DNA from: Paracoccus litorisediminis
GTDB taxonomy: Bacteria; Pseudomonadota; Alphaproteobacteria; Rhodobacterales; Rhodobacteraceae
Assembly: GCF_009711205.1 (NCBI RefSeq)
Contig: NZ_WMIG01000001.1
Span: forward strand, 1-64,000
DNA length: 64,000 nt
Direction: 5' to 3'
This document shows, in pieces, positions 26,410 to 35,742 of this stretch. The notes under the pieces are model-generated. The model worked only from the letters and a program-made list of their open reading frames with translations, ran no database searches and had not been told where the DNA came from. Each line of letters starts with the position of its first letter. Position 1 is the first letter of the stretch. Position numbers and translations under genes: made by a program.

Positions 26410-27606
26410 ATGGCAGTTATCAACGGAACGAACAGCAGCAATACGCTGCGTGGCGCAGCCACGAATGACGTGATCTCGGGTCTGGGTGGGGCCGACACCT
26501 TCTATTGGCAAAGCGGCATCGGGAACGACACGATCCACGGTGGCGACACGAGCGAAAACTACGACGCCAACCCCTACACGCCCTACAATCCCGGCGGCGA
26601 CCGGCTGGAGCTTGAGGGTTCGATAGGGGCGAATATCACCTTCTCCACGACCGAAGATGGCATCGCCACGATCGGCAACAACAAGCTGAGCTTTACCGGC
26701 ATCGAGCGCCTTTATGGCACTGCTGGCAACGATGTGATCCGTGCGGGCAACGCGAAACTGGAAGCTGCTCATGACGGCACGGTTGAGCATGGCCTGACCC
26801 TTTACACCCGCGGCGGACATGACAACGTCGTCGCGACGCGCTTCGATGACATCGTTGACGGCGGTGCGGGTAATGACACGATCCGTATGGGCGGCGGCAA
26901 CGACCTGTTCCATTCGGGCATCGGCAATGACCTCGTCTATGGCGGCGCCGGCGATGAGAACATTCGCTGGGGCACGGGCAACAACACCCATAACCCCGGC
27001 AATGACACGATCTATGGCGGAACCGGCAATGACCTGATCAACATCTGGATCAAGGACGGCGACATTGCGGACGGCAACGAATCCGTCGGCATCCCCGGCG
27101 TCTCGGTGACGATTTCCCAAGTGGGTAGCGACGGCAGCTTCAATGGTACCGCCACGACGAAGATCGGCGGCGCGGCCACTTTGAAATTCTACCAGTTCGA
27201 ACTGGGCTGGACCCATGCCGGGAACGACAATGTCAGCGCGGCTGGCGCGAAGATTGCGGCAAACCAGGCCGGGCTGAACTTCAATACTCGCTGGGGCCAT
27301 GACGTGCTGACCGGCAGCGGTGGTCATGACATTCTTGTGACGGATGAAGGCCGCGACACCATTACCGGCGGAACCGGCAACGATGAGATGTGGATCGGCG
27401 CTGGCTCCGACGGTGACGGCGATCGCGATCAACTGATCTTCCGTCGCGGCGACGGGCAAGACACTGTCCATGGTTTCGACACGGATCTTGATGTGCTCAG
27501 CCTTGGCGGCCGCAACTATACGGCCCGCGAGACGGCCGATGGCACGCTGCTGAACCTTGGCAATGGCGATACCGTCCTGCTGTCGGACGTGTTCGATTTC
27601 ATCTGA
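26410..27606 (+). CDS. RTX-type calcium-binding secreted protein
   Basis: A 398-residue protein with hemolysin-type nonapeptides: GGADTF near 26, GNDTIHGGD near 38, several GGxGND units at about 152-206 (GGAGNDTIRMGGGND, GIGNDLVYGGAGDEN, GGTGNDLI) and again at 310-345. It has no N-terminal signal peptide; the C-terminal end LNLGNGDTVLLSDVFDFI fits a type I secretion signal. Known relatives bind Ca2+ as beta rolls outside the cell. No secretion genes are in the window and no enzymatic domain is recognised. ATG 26410 follows CGGAGTGCAGC. Confidence 0.85.
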   Translation: MAVINGTNSSNTLRGAATNDVISGLGGADTFYWQSGIGNDTIHGGDTSENYDANPYTPYNPGGDRLELEGSIGANITFSTTEDGIATIGNNKLSFTGIERLYGTAGNDVIRAGNAKLEAAHDGTVEHGLTLYTRGGHDNVVATRFDDIVDGGAGNDTIRMGGGNDLFHSGIGNDLVYGGAGDENIRWGTGNNTHNPGNDTIYGGTGNDLINIWIKDGDIADGNESVGIPGVSVTISQVGSDGSFNGTATTKIGGAATLKFYQFELGWTHAGNDNVSAAGAKIAANQAGLNFNTRWGHDVLTGSGGHDILVTDEGRDTITGGTGNDEMWIGAGSDGDGDRDQLIFRRGDGQDTVHGFDTDLDVLSLGGRNYTARETADGTLLNLGNGDTVLLSDVFDFI

Positions 27607-27616
27607 AATTGAAACC

Positions 27617-27675
27617 GGCCATTCCTGCACCACAAACTCGGATTAAACCGAGACGACAGAATGGCCATTTCTCTG
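27617..27675 (+). terminator. Large hairpin after the RTX gene
   Basis: GGCCATTC (27618-27625) pairs with GAATGGCC (27659-27666), with an inner CTCGG/CCGAG stem (27637-27652), followed by ATTTCT. It is the probable end of the RTX transcript, although the T-run is imperfect. Confidence 0.6.
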
Positions 27676-27839
27676 ACCTGTTGCCGCAGCTGCGGCAGCG
27701 GGTCACGATAAACCGCAGGCCTTAAGGCTCTGGACCCACTGACTTTGCCGAGATGACGCAATTCAGGCTCGCGAGAAGACCTAAATCACGACCAACGTTT
27801 TCTGGCTGTCTGCGCGGATGGAGCGTCTGAAGCCCTTTT

Positions 27840-28310
27840 TCCCCAAGAGCCAAGGCAAATCAGGCTGATGCTGGGCACGGTGGCGCGACAGGGTGCCGTT
27901 CGGGATCTGACATGGGACAGGATGAACTTCACGCGACGGGCAATCGACCTGCGGGTTGATCATGATGGGCCGCGAAAGCGCCGCGCGCTCATGCCGATGA
28001 ACAACATGCTGTTCGAGGTGCTGACCGAGGCAAAAGAAGGTGCTCGGTCGGACTATGTGGTGGAATGGGCCAAGGGTCAGATTGCCAGCATCCGCAAGGG
28101 CTTCGCGCGGGCCGTGCGCAACGCTGGTCTGACAGGCGTCGGGATGCACACGCTGCGCCACACCACCGCCGTCCATATGATCGAGACAGTTGCCCGATGA
28201 GCGAGGTTAGCCAGTTTCTCGGCCACTCGAACACGGCAATCACTAAGCGGGTCTATGCGCGACACAGCCCTTCGCATCTGCGATCGGCGGCGTCGGCGCT
28301 GGAATTCTGA
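27840..28310 (+). pseudogene. Tyrosine recombinase (phage-type integrase), frameshifted C-terminal part
   Basis: The frame from about 27868 reads ARQGAVRDLTWDRMNFTRRA (the first catalytic Arg region), then GVGMHTLRHTTAVHM (the HxLR box), and stops at 28200; the next frame continues with MSEVSQFLGHSNTAITKRVYARHS, carrying the second His and the nucleophilic Tyr. A single-base shift at about 28195 separates HxLR from the tyrosine. The N-terminal arm- and core-binding domains are missing. It sits directly beside a tRNA fragment, the usual integrase target, and is inactive. Confidence 0.85.
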
Positions 28311-28386
28311 GTGGTTCGGAAGATTCGCGTTAGGTTCAATGAACACTAGAGCGTTTCGTGATTTCACAATAACTTATTGAAATTAA

Positions 28387-28436
<50 letters not shown>

Positions 28437-28672
28437 TTAGAGGCACCATAACCAGTTGTGACGACTGCGATTGGTGTTCCCACCGAAACTACGAAAACTC
28501 CTCGTATTGACCGGAACAAACCGGAAATTTGGGAACACTCGAGCAGCCTCCAAAAAACTGCCAAGCGTTCGCATCGTCACATTATGTGATCTCATCTTGG
28601 TGAGCTGCGCTTTTATCGAGCCCCCAAAGGGACCACATCGATGGTAGCCCATATCAGATGCGGAGGCGTCGG

Positions 28673-28993
28673 ATGATTAGGAAACTTTCTCTCGTCGTGT
28701 TGGTGTTCTCTGCTGCGGTGGGAACGGCATTAGCGGATAGCAAACCGTTGACCCCCGGCCATATCCAGGAGGCCGCGATTATGGGCCTTAATCCCCACGT
28801 CTTCAGTCGCATGGACATCGCGCAAATCGAAGCTGAACCGACTTGGCGCGACCGCCGTGAACGTATCCGCTTTATCCTCGAGAAGAAGGCCAAGGCCGGA
28901 GAAGATATCTCGAATCCCTATACCTCCAGCGGATGGTTCGGGGTTTATGGCGCCATGGGGCAAGGTCGTGTAAGTATCGGAATAGGTTTCTGA
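28673..28993 (+). CDS. Small exported hypothetical protein
   Basis: A 106-residue protein. MIRKLSLVVLVFSAAVGTALADS is a clean signal peptide (cleavage after ALA). The mature part is helical and charged, with WRDRRERIRFILEKK, and ends in a Gly-rich tail (SGWFGVYGAMGQGRVSIGIGF). The ATG at 28673 has GGAGG seven bases upstream; an in-frame ATG at 28658 would spoil the signal peptide. No family was recognised. It is the first gene to the right of the att fragment. Confidence 0.6.
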   Translation: MIRKLSLVVLVFSAAVGTALADSKPLTPGHIQEAAIMGLNPHVFSRMDIAQIEAEPTWRDRRERIRFILEKKAKAGEDISNPYTSSGWFGVYGAMGQGRVSIGIGF

Positions 28994-29395
28994 AAACCGG
29001 TTTTGGCACATTTCGTGGGTAGGCATGCTTCGGTCCTGCCGCATCCTCCATGCGACGCCTGACTCGACATCTTCACGAAAAGACACATATCCCGATGCGG
29101 ACGAAGTGGATGTTCGTCGCCACGGCCCCTTGGGCGCCGGCCCGCGAACTTTGGGACTTCGATCGAGGCTGAGGCGCCGGTGATCGCTTGCGGCACGTAC
29201 TCAAGCTCCATGATCTGATAGGCCTATCGACGAGGGTCGGCTTCGAGAAAATCATCCTGGGTGACAGCAGCGGCGTTCTGGTCGGGCGGCTTTGCCATGT
29301 TCGGCCTCGAGATTAAGGCGAGTCGCGATACCGTCTTACTTTGGCAGCCCATGCCTTGCGTGCGATGATGGCGCTGTGTCGAGGGAGGGTCGCAT
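28994..29395. other. Intergenic, no supported gene
   Basis: About 400 bases between two small genes. Both strands have only short frames without motifs or ribosome sites. Confidence 0.4.
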
Positions 29396-29671
29396 ATGTC
29401 GGCACTTGAGAGAGTTTATGACCTGCAAGATGTCGATGACGAAGTTGACTACTTGGACGTGCATGCTCATCCGACCCGCCTCGAGCCGATAGCGTTCATC
29501 CGCTGGCACGGGATGGATCCCATCTCACCAGAAGATGGCAAAACGGTTTCTGAAGCCTTGGCGGAGGGTCGCATGTGGCAAGGGAGTCCATGCTACCTCC
29601 GGAAGCGCATCGGCGTCTTTCTGAATGAGGGGGTCATATGGGACCCGGCCTGGGGCGAACTGACCTCGTGA
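29396..29671 (+). CDS. Small hypothetical protein, member of a local paralogue pair
   Basis: A 91-residue acidic protein starting MSALERVYDLQDVDDEVDYL. The ATG follows GGGAGGGTCGCAT. The end, CYLRKRIGVFLNEGVIWDPAWGELTS, resembles the end of the next gene (CRRGAYLHAGAKWNPRWGML): both have a Cys, a basic turn and W(D/N)P.WG. The two are therefore likely diverged duplicates. The function is unknown. Confidence 0.5.
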   Translation: MSALERVYDLQDVDDEVDYLDVHAHPTRLEPIAFIRWHGMDPISPEDGKTVSEALAEGRMWQGSPCYLRKRIGVFLNEGVIWDPAWGELTS

Positions 29672-29732
29672 ATTTCGGAAGCCAGCCCGCGCGGCGCGTG
29701 CCATGCTGGTCGTTTAGCGCGAGGAGGATCAT

Positions 29733-29984
29733 ATGCTGAAGTTCGAACAGATCCGCGACCTGGACGACATTCCCCCCAACATGACCTGTCTTGAGGTGTT
29801 TTCGAACGGCACAATCACCGTCCGTTACAGTTTTGACGGCCTAGGCGGAAAGAAGCCCGCAGCGGATGGAGAACTGGGTTTTGCCAACCCCCTTCGATGG
29901 CTTCATTGCCGGCGGGGGGCCTACCTCCACGCTGGAGCCAAGTGGAACCCTCGCTGGGGCATGCTCATCCCACGGATACCTTGA
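29733..29984 (+). CDS. Small hypothetical protein, second member of the pair
   Basis: An 83-residue protein starting MLKFEQIRDLDDIPPNMTCL. A strong AGGAGG site sits five bases before the ATG, in the same CATATG context as its neighbour. The C-terminal WNPRWGML motif matches WDPAWGEL of the upstream gene. The first 40 residues look like a beta-rich fold (EVFSNGTITVRYSF). Function is unknown. Confidence 0.5.
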   Translation: MLKFEQIRDLDDIPPNMTCLEVFSNGTITVRYSFDGLGGKKPAADGELGFANPLRWLHCRRGAYLHAGAKWNPRWGMLIPRIP

Positions 29985-30056
29985 GTTTCGGAAGGAGGCC
30001 CGCACGGCACGGAGGTGGCCGGGGCCAGCCATCCGCGTTCTGGGAGGGGCGAGCAG

Positions 30057-30311
30057 ATGAGGATTTCGGATGATTTGCTTGAATGCGTCAGCGGTGGTTC
30101 AGTCGGGTTTCATAGCGACGGAGGGCATATGAACTGGGAATTCTTCGAGGACTGGGCCGACATTCCACAGGAACATCGAAAGGTTATTCTAGATAGCGCT
30201 TATGGCCGAATGGGGCCGTTCCGAGATTTAGTGATGAGTGCGCCAAATCGTCACGACTTAGACGAAATCAGGGCAGCCCTTAGTGAGTACAAAGCGACGA
30301 ATGCCCAATGA
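30057..30311 (+). CDS. Small hypothetical protein
   Basis: An 84-residue frame starting MRISDDLLECVSGGSVGF. A second ATG at 30129 with its own GGAGGGCAT site would give a 60-residue protein MNWEFFEDWADIPQEHRK; the shorter form copies the CATATG start context of the two previous genes. The body is helical and charged. No family was recognised. A GC-rich hairpin follows the stop. Confidence 0.45.
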   Translation: MRISDDLLECVSGGSVGFHSDGGHMNWEFFEDWADIPQEHRKVILDSAYGRMGPFRDLVMSAPNRHDLDEIRAALSEYKATNAQ

Positions 30312-30317
30312 ATGCAA

Positions 30318-30351
30318 AACGCCCGGACAGGCAGCCTGCCGTCCGGGCGCA
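30318..30351 (+). terminator. GC-rich hairpin after the small-gene cluster
   Basis: GCCCGGACaGGCAG pairs with CTGCCgGTCCGGGC-like arms (30320-30348). There is no T-run after it, so it is either a weak terminator or an mRNA-stabilising structure. Confidence 0.5.
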
Positions 30352-30791
30352 ATTGTGGTGACGGAAAGCTGCTTTGTCGACGTCGTACCGCATGCGATGC
30401 TGACAGCATTCATGTGAGGTGAAACATTACGAAGTTTGCGCGGTGCATTACCCATCCCCGCGCCACACCGCCGGCAGGCGAAAATGTAATCGGCACCTAT
30501 GAGCGTGATGGCTTCAGGGGAAACCCTGATTTGGAGAAGCTGATAGACGGCTGAATTTAGGGCGGCCCGGGCCAACACGGCGGCGTAATGCGGACGAAGC
30601 TGCCGTTCGCCGGACCAATGCGCCAACGACCTTCACTACAGCAAGGTCGACCTACAGGGTGAAAGGCAGACGTTCGCAGCGCGTGGAACAAGGGACAGCG
30701 ATTGGGTGGAGACCGCTCGTCCGCTACAGCGACCACGAGCGGCGGCTCGCGACGAGTAACGGACCGCCAGCTCTTGTAAGCAAATTCGCCA
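30352..30791. other. Intergenic, no supported gene
   Basis: About 440 bases. A minus-strand frame across 30258-30626 has a Cys pair (ACRRCGAG) but lacks a ribosome site and overlaps the hairpin and the previous gene, so it is not called. Confidence 0.4.
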
Positions 30792-31982
30792 CTATCGGAT
30801 AGTCGGCCCCAAGCTCCTCCAAAGAAGCGAGACGAGGCTAAGGTTCACTATGGCCACTAATGCAATGAAAGCCAAAGTGAACTCGTTTCCGATGGTGGTG
30901 AGCAGGACAGCACCAATGGTCGGTGCGACGGCTTGCGCCATCAAGGACGGGCGAGCAATCCTGCCCATGATCGGGGCATAGCGATCGGCTCCGAAAAGCG
31001 CCAGCGGCAACGCACCCCTTGCGATTGAGAAGATGCCGTTCCCGGCACCGTACATGAAGATGGCAGTTCCAAGGAAAGGTAGTCCCGTCGCCAACAGGAT
31101 CAGCCCCAAGGCTGACAGCCCAGCCGCCGCAGCAAGAGTCCAAATCGGATGATGTCTGCCGCCGCTCGCCATCTCGATCAAGCGCGCAGAAACCTGAGCG
31201 GGGCCAATCAGCGCACCCAGTGAAACTGCTTCGGCCATTGATAGGCCACGCGTTTGCAGGATGGTTAATAGGTGGACGGAAACGATTGTTACGGCGAGCC
31301 CGGCCATCACCGTGATTGCCATGATGATCAGGTACGCGCGATTCTCTGATGGGGAAAGCCGCAGTGGCGTTTCCGGTTCGGTCGATGTCGTTGCGATCTG
31401 CTTCTGCCCAGGCAGAACGAACAGGATCAGGGGCAAGCAGACCCCGATCTGGATCGCTGCATAGGCTATGCAGGACCACCGCCAGCCAATATTCTCAATC
31501 AGGAACGCTGAGAGCGGCCAGCACGCCGTGCTGGCGAACCCGCCCCAGAGTGTCAGCGATGTGATCGCCGATCTGGCCTCACGCCCATAGATGCCACCCA
31601 ATGTCGCGAAAGCCGCATCATAAAGACCCGCCCCCATGCCTAGGCCGATTACAACCCATCCGGCGAAAAATGCGTACTGCACTGGTGCAGTCGCGAGGAT
31701 CACCAATCCAGACGCCAGCAGCAGGGACGACAGGGCCAGGATAGGTTTTCCGCCGTGCTTCCTGATTGCCACCCCCAAACGGGGTGAGGCAATTCCAGCC
31801 ACAAATAGCCCGAGGGAGAGGCCGCCAACGATCCACGAAAGCGACCAGCTTGTATCGGCGGCAATGGGGGCCGCGAAGACACCCAGAAGGTAGTAGGAGC
31901 TTCCCCAGGCGAAAATCTGGACCACGCCAAGGGCAGAAATCACCGGCCAACGCCGTGAAGTCGTCAGAGCTTTGGGTGTCAT
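30792..31982 (-). CDS. MFS efflux transporter of the ars operon
   Basis: A 396-residue protein with about twelve membrane helices, starting [23 protein letters not shown] features include [17 protein letters not shown] (loop 2-3 region) and the two six-helix halves split by a hydrophilic loop ([19 protein letters not shown]). Its start overlaps the acr3 stop as ATGA. MFS pumps of the ArsK or ArsJ kind export trivalent or organic arsenicals; which one this is cannot be decided by eye. It is the last gene of the operon. Confidence 0.75.
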   Translation of the reverse strand: MTPKALTTSRRWPVISALGVVQIFAWGSSYYLLGVFAAPIAADTSWSLSWIVGGLSLGLFVAGIASPRLGVAIRKHGGKPILALSSLLLASGLVILATAPVQYAFFAGWVVIGLGMGAGLYDAAFATLGGIYGREARSAITSLTLWGGFASTACWPLSAFLIENIGWRWSCIAYAAIQIGVCLPLILFVLPGQKQIATTSTEPETPLRLSPSENRAYLIIMAITVMAGLAVTIVSVHLLTILQTRGLSMAEAVSLGALIGPAQVSARLIEMASGGRHHPIWTLAAAAGLSALGLILLATGLPFLGTAIFMYGAGNGIFSIARGALPLALFGADRYAPIMGRIARPSLMAQAVAPTIGAVLLTTIGNEFTLAFIALVAIVNLSLVSLLWRSLGPTIR

Positions 31983-33061
31983 CTCACGGGTGCAGCCTCA
32001 GCCCGTGCCGTATCGTCCGGAAACCATCTCGCCCCCAGGCGCAACGCGACATGGACAAGTAGGATCAGCGCGGGCACCTCGACCAGCGGGCCGATCACGG
32101 CGGCAAAGGCCACGGGAGAGGCGAGGCCGAACGCCGCAATGGCAACCGCAATCGCCAATTCGAAGTTGTTCCCGGCCGCGGTGAAGGCAATGGCGGTTGT
32201 GCGGGGATAATCGGCCGCGATCATCCGCCCCATGACGAAGCTGATTAAGAACTGGATCACAAAGTACAGGGCGAGCGGCACCGCAATCCTGAAGGCATCC
32301 AACGGCAGGCGCACCACATCTCCCCCTTTCAGACTGAACATGGCGACAATGGTGAACAGCAGCGCAGCCAGTGTGATCGGGCTGATACGCGGAAGAAACG
32401 CCGATTGATACCAAGCCTCACCCTTCCGGGCGATCAGAATGCGCCTTGTCAGGAATCCCGCTGCGAAGGGGATGCCAAGGTAGATCAGAACGGCCTCGGT
32501 GATTGTCCAGAAACTCACGTCGATCACGCTGCCCTCTAAGCCGAACAGCGGCGGCAGGACCGACAGGAATAACCACGCGTAAACCGAGAAGAACAGGATC
32601 TGGAATATCGAGTTGAAGGCCACCAGCGCGGCGACATATTGGCTGTCACCTCGCGCGAGTTGATTCCAAACCAGCACCATGGCGATGCAGCGCGCCAGAC
32701 CAATCAGGATCAGACCCGTCATGTACTCCGGCTGATCACGCAGGAAGATCACTGCCAGCGTGAACATCAACACCGGACCTATGATCCAGTTCTGTATCAG
32801 CGACAGGACCAGCACCCGGCGATCCGCGAAGACGCGGGGCAGTTCTTCGTATTTCACCTTTGCCAGCGGCGGATACATCATCAGGATCAGGCCGATGGCG
32901 ATAGGAATGTTGGTGGTTCCAACAGATAGAGCATTCAGCGCGCCCGGCAGGCTGGGAAAAACCAAGCCAAGAACAATGCCAAGCGCCATTGCGGCGAAAA
33001 TCCAAAGCGTCAGCCAACGATCCAGGAAAGACAGCCGCATGGGCGGCACGGGGGAGGTCAT
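31979..33061 (-). CDS. acr3: Arsenite efflux transporter Acr3
   Basis: A 360-residue, ten-helix membrane protein. The Acr3-specific cysteine C125 sits in [12 protein letters not shown], the [16 protein letters not shown] motif is in helix 9, and a conserved Glu lies in [15 protein letters not shown]. It exports As(III) using the proton gradient. The operon order is DUF6428, arsC, acr3, MFS; the 64-base gap to arsC is short. Confidence 0.95.
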   Translation of the reverse strand: MTSPVPPMRLSFLDRWLTLWIFAAMALGIVLGLVFPSLPGALNALSVGTTNIPIAIGLILMMYPPLAKVKYEELPRVFADRRVLVLSLIQNWIIGPVLMFTLAVIFLRDQPEYMTGLILIGLARCIAMVLVWNQLARGDSQYVAALVAFNSIFQILFFSVYAWLFLSVLPPLFGLEGSVIDVSFWTITEAVLIYLGIPFAAGFLTRRILIARKGEAWYQSAFLPRISPITLAALLFTIVAMFSLKGGDVVRLPLDAFRIAVPLALYFVIQFLISFVMGRMIAADYPRTTAIAFTAAGNNFELAIAVAIAAFGLASPVAFAAVIGPLVEVPALILLVHVALRLGARWFPDDTARAEAAPVR

Positions 33062-33125
33062 AACATTCTCTCCGATCGGGTTTCAGTCGGATTACAAGAT
33101 AGGTTTGATAGAATGGCCGTCGGTC

Positions 33126-33662
33126 TCACGCCACGTTCGGTCGGTGCCGGGTCGCACCTTCGGAGCGGCCAATTTCATGTAGCTGGGCTGCAAGGCTCAA
33201 CCGATCCAGAGATGCCACTGGCAGCGCCGCAAAAGCTGCAATCCGCAGCTTCATGTAGCGCAGTGTCTCGATGAACGACATTTCCCGTTCCAGCGCTGTG
33301 CCGGTGGCGCCCGCAGGGTCCTCGAGTCCCCAATGCGCTGTCATCGGCTGTCCGGGCCAGAGCGGGCAGGTTTCTCCAGCGGCGTTGTCGCAGACAGTGA
33401 ACACGAAATCCATGACCGGCGCATCTGGCCCGGCGAACTCGTCCCAGCTTTTCGAACGCAAATAGCTAGTAGGATAATGGAAATTTTCCAGTATCTTGAG
33501 CGCGGTTGGATGAACTTCACCCTTCGGCTGACTACCAGCCGAGAATGCACGGAAGCGTCCGCCGCCGTCCTGCCGCAAGACGCTTTCAGCGATGATCGAG
33601 CGCGCCGAGTTACCAGTGCACAAGAACAGAACGTTAAATACCCGAGAGGAGAGGTCAGTCAT
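33126..33662 (-). CDS. arsC: Thioredoxin-coupled arsenate reductase, LMW-PTP type
   Basis: A 178-residue protein with the phosphatase loop LFLCTGNSARS (nucleophile C15) and the redox pair C91 and C99 in FTVCDNAAGETCP. It reduces As(V) to As(III) for export by Acr3. The ATG at 33662 matches the family start better than the upstream 33680. The C-terminal 30 residues are a basic tail. It is preceded by the DUF6428 gene. Confidence 0.93.
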   Translation of the reverse strand: MTDLSSRVFNVLFLCTGNSARSIIAESVLRQDGGGRFRAFSAGSQPKGEVHPTALKILENFHYPTSYLRSKSWDEFAGPDAPVMDFVFTVCDNAAGETCPLWPGQPMTAHWGLEDPAGATGTALEREMSFIETLRYMKLRIAAFAALPVASLDRLSLAAQLHEIGRSEGATRHRPNVA

Positions 33663-33667
33663 GGCAA

Positions 33668-34189
33668 TCATCCACAGCAAGGCTTGGCGCTAGTTGAGCC
33701 AGCACAGCAGGTTTGTTCTTGAAGCCAACGGTCGCGTGGCTTGCAGCTCGATGGACGGGGGGAGAGTTTTACTCTGATCACGCCGCCATCGATTTGGGGC
33801 AAGGCCGCGCGGTGAAGCTGTATGGGGCGGATGCCGTCGCTGGCCTCGAATGTCAGCTTGGCCGCGCGCTCCAGGCCGACATGCTCGATGACCTTGCCGA
33901 TGATCTTCATGAACTTACCAGCGGGCATATGGCTGCGATCCTCATTCACGTCCCAAAGCTGGATGAAGATTTCCGTCCAGCTTTCCGGGTTCGCGCCACA
34001 GTCCAGCGCCTCAAACCGCCCCGCCTTGACCTCGGTGACATGATAGCCGGGCTTCACGTCCCGCCCATCATAGTTGAACACCAGCGGTAGATCGGCGGCG
34101 CTGTCGAGCGCCCCGAGAAGCTCGCCGAGGGTAATGTCATCCGGGTCGGTCGCGCTATTCTGCGCTCCGAGGTTGCCTTGAGTCGTCAT
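33668..34189 (-). CDS. DUF6428 protein of the ars operon
   Basis: A 173-residue protein beginning MTTQGNLGAQNSATDPDDIT. The core contains YHVTEVKAGRFEALDCGANP and WTEIFIQLWDVNEDRSHMPAGKFM, a pattern I recall from DUF6428 proteins next to arsC. The end is cysteine-rich (CCAGSTSAKPCCG), which may bind arsenic or zinc. The start at 34189 avoids overlap with arsR. Role unknown. First gene of the operon, divergent from arsR. Confidence 0.7.
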   Translation of the reverse strand: MTTQGNLGAQNSATDPDDITLGELLGALDSAADLPLVFNYDGRDVKPGYHVTEVKAGRFEALDCGANPESWTEIFIQLWDVNEDRSHMPAGKFMKIIGKVIEHVGLERAAKLTFEASDGIRPIQLHRAALPQIDGGVIRVKLSPRPSSCKPRDRWLQEQTCCAGSTSAKPCCG

Positions 34190-34231
34190 TTGCGATACCC
34201 ATTGATTCGACACTTTTAGGATTGTTGAAAT
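34190..34231. promoter_or_regulatory. Divergent ars promoter/operator
   Basis: 42 bases between the DUF6428 and arsR starts, containing ATTGATTCGACAC and GGATTGTTGAAAT. The elements are imperfect inverted copies; ArsR presumably binds here and controls both directions. The space is too small for two separate full promoters. Confidence 0.5.
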
Positions 34232-34564
34232 ATGGAAGAGCGTCAAGCCCTCGTTGCCTTCGGAGCGCTGTCACAGGAAACTAGGTTGCGCATCCTGCGC
34301 CTGCTCGTGGTCGCCGGTCCCGAAGGTTTGGCCGCTGGGGTGATCGCAGAACAGGCCGGGGTTTCAGCATCTAACGTCAGCTTTCACGCCAAGGAACTGG
34401 AGCGTGCTGGTCTCATCTGTTCGCGTCGAGAAAGCCGATCCATTCTCTACAGCATCGATTTCGACGCACTGAATGGTCTCGTCCGCTTCCTGATGGAAGA
34501 TTGCTGCGCGGGTCAGGTCGGTCCCTGCACTGATACAGCGGTACCAGCTTGCGGCAGCATTTAG
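34232..34564 (+). CDS. arsR: ArsR-family arsenic-responsive repressor
   Basis: A 110-residue winged-helix protein. The HTH is about residues 35-58 (GVIAEQAGVSASNVSFHAKEL), followed by the wing SRRESRSILYSID. Cysteines at C91, C92, C99 and C107 in the C-terminal tail (DCCAGQVGPC) form a plausible As(III) site, as in ArsR types with a C-terminal sensor rather than the CVCDLC motif. It is divergent from the ars operon. Confidence 0.9.
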   Translation: MEERQALVAFGALSQETRLRILRLLVVAGPEGLAAGVIAEQAGVSASNVSFHAKELERAGLICSRRESRSILYSIDFDALNGLVRFLMEDCCAGQVGPCTDTAVPACGSI

Positions 34565-34981
34565 GCGAAAGTTCCGTTCGCGCTACGTGGAATGACCCTT
34601 GCACTCGGTCTGAGCGTCAGCTTCGGGGAGCGCAGTATAAAATATTCGCTTATGTTGATCGACGGCTTTTAACAGCGCCGGGTTCGCTGTAGCCGTATTC
34701 GCTGCGACGCCTACGAAGGTCCGCATTGGGCCGCTCATCTCGCTGCACTTGCAAACCGCGAAAGATGTCGCGCGATTCGCGTCTGTCGGCGAAGGGCTCC
34801 TAGCGACACTTACCATGTCTCAGGCTAGATAGAGCGCGGGATCGCAATGCGGCGACAGCTATGCGGAAGAAGCCAACGATCCGATGCCCGTTCTCTATCC
34901 CATCCGCGAGTACAGCCACAAATCGGCAGCTCGGATCGCCTCTTCTTGCGCTTCTCACTAAATTTGTGCATCATTTAGATT
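34565..34981. other. Intergenic, no supported gene
   Basis: About 415 bases. The segment around 34600-34820 resembles degenerate repeat-like sequence rather than a gene. The last 50 bases are AT-rich and probably hold the promoter of the RHH gene pair. Confidence 0.4.
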
Positions 34982-35380
34982 ATGGCAAGACAAGACAGCT
35001 ACAGCCGTTACACGATACGTGTCCCGTCCGATCTTTATGAGCGGGTAAAGCTTGCTGCCGGTGATAAGTCAATTAATGCTCAGGTTATTGAGATACTTGA
35101 AGAGAAGTACCCTGCCCCTGCCGCGTCCGAACATGAGCAGTACGCGCAGGTGGTCAAATGGAGCGACAGGGTGCTACTCTCCACATCAGAGGAGGAGGCA
35201 AAGAGGTTAGCTAACGAAGCTAACGAGTGGCTGAAGGGCCCTGGTCAATCCGACTATCGGATTATTCTTTCGAAGCCGCCTGACTTTGGCAGGTGGCTTC
35301 CCTGCATTGTTCACAAAGATATAATTAGAGCGGACGGAATGTTCTCAGCATGCATCGGGATCGGCGGCAGTGGAAAGTGA
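34982..35380 (+). CDS. Arc-type ribbon-helix-helix protein 1
   Basis: A 132-residue protein. Residues 7-45 form an Arc-like RHH: SRYTIRVPSDLYERVKLAAG, then INAQVIEILEEKYP. A second part of 85 residues (WSDRVLLSTSEEEAKRLANE and beyond) has no recognised family. It overlaps the next gene by GTGA, so the two are co-translated. Arc-type proteins usually repress phage or island promoters. Confidence 0.7.
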   Translation: MARQDSYSRYTIRVPSDLYERVKLAAGDKSINAQVIEILEEKYPAPAASEHEQYAQVVKWSDRVLLSTSEEEAKRLANEANEWLKGPGQSDYRIILSKPPDFGRWLPCIVHKDIIRADGMFSACIGIGGSGK

Positions 35381-35706
35381 GTACGCCTATGCCCAGGGCA
35401 CAAGTTAACCGAGAAAGTGACCGCTTCATGCTCCGCCTCCCCGAAGGGATGCGGAACCGGATTAGAGTAGCCGCCGAGGCGAACAATAGGTCAATGAATT
35501 CCGAGATGGTCTCGGCGTTGGAGGAGAAGTATCCGTCGCCACGCATCGACGAGGCTGTTTGTGACGCCATTCGGAACATCGAAGTGGCGATTGATGGCTT
35601 TAGTTCATCGCCCCCATCGGTTGAAAACGCCAAAATAATCACAAGTCTTGAAGCAAACCTTGAAGCACTACGAGCCATTGCGAAACAGCTTAGCCCTACC
35701 GGCTGA
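35377..35706 (+). CDS. Arc-type ribbon-helix-helix protein 2
   Basis: A 109-residue protein from GTG 35377 (or ATG 35389). RHH is DRFMLRLPEGMRNRIRVAAE then NRSMNSEMVSALEEKYPSP, about residues 12-50, the standard Arc pattern; a helical tail follows. It is translationally coupled to RHH 1 and shares the EEKYP ending of the RHH, so they may be duplicates that could form heteromers. Confidence 0.75.
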   Translation: MSTPMPRAQVNRESDRFMLRLPEGMRNRIRVAAEANNRSMNSEMVSALEEKYPSPRIDEAVCDAIRNIEVAIDGFSSSPPSVENAKIITSLEANLEALRAIAKQLSPTG

Positions 35707-35742
35707 CGCCTACGTGACACCTCGCGTGTAGATGGAACCCCA

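Noticed and set aside
30258-30626. Minus-strand ORF with a Cys pair
   Set aside because: No ribosome site, it crosses the hairpin after the small-gene cluster, and no family was recognised.
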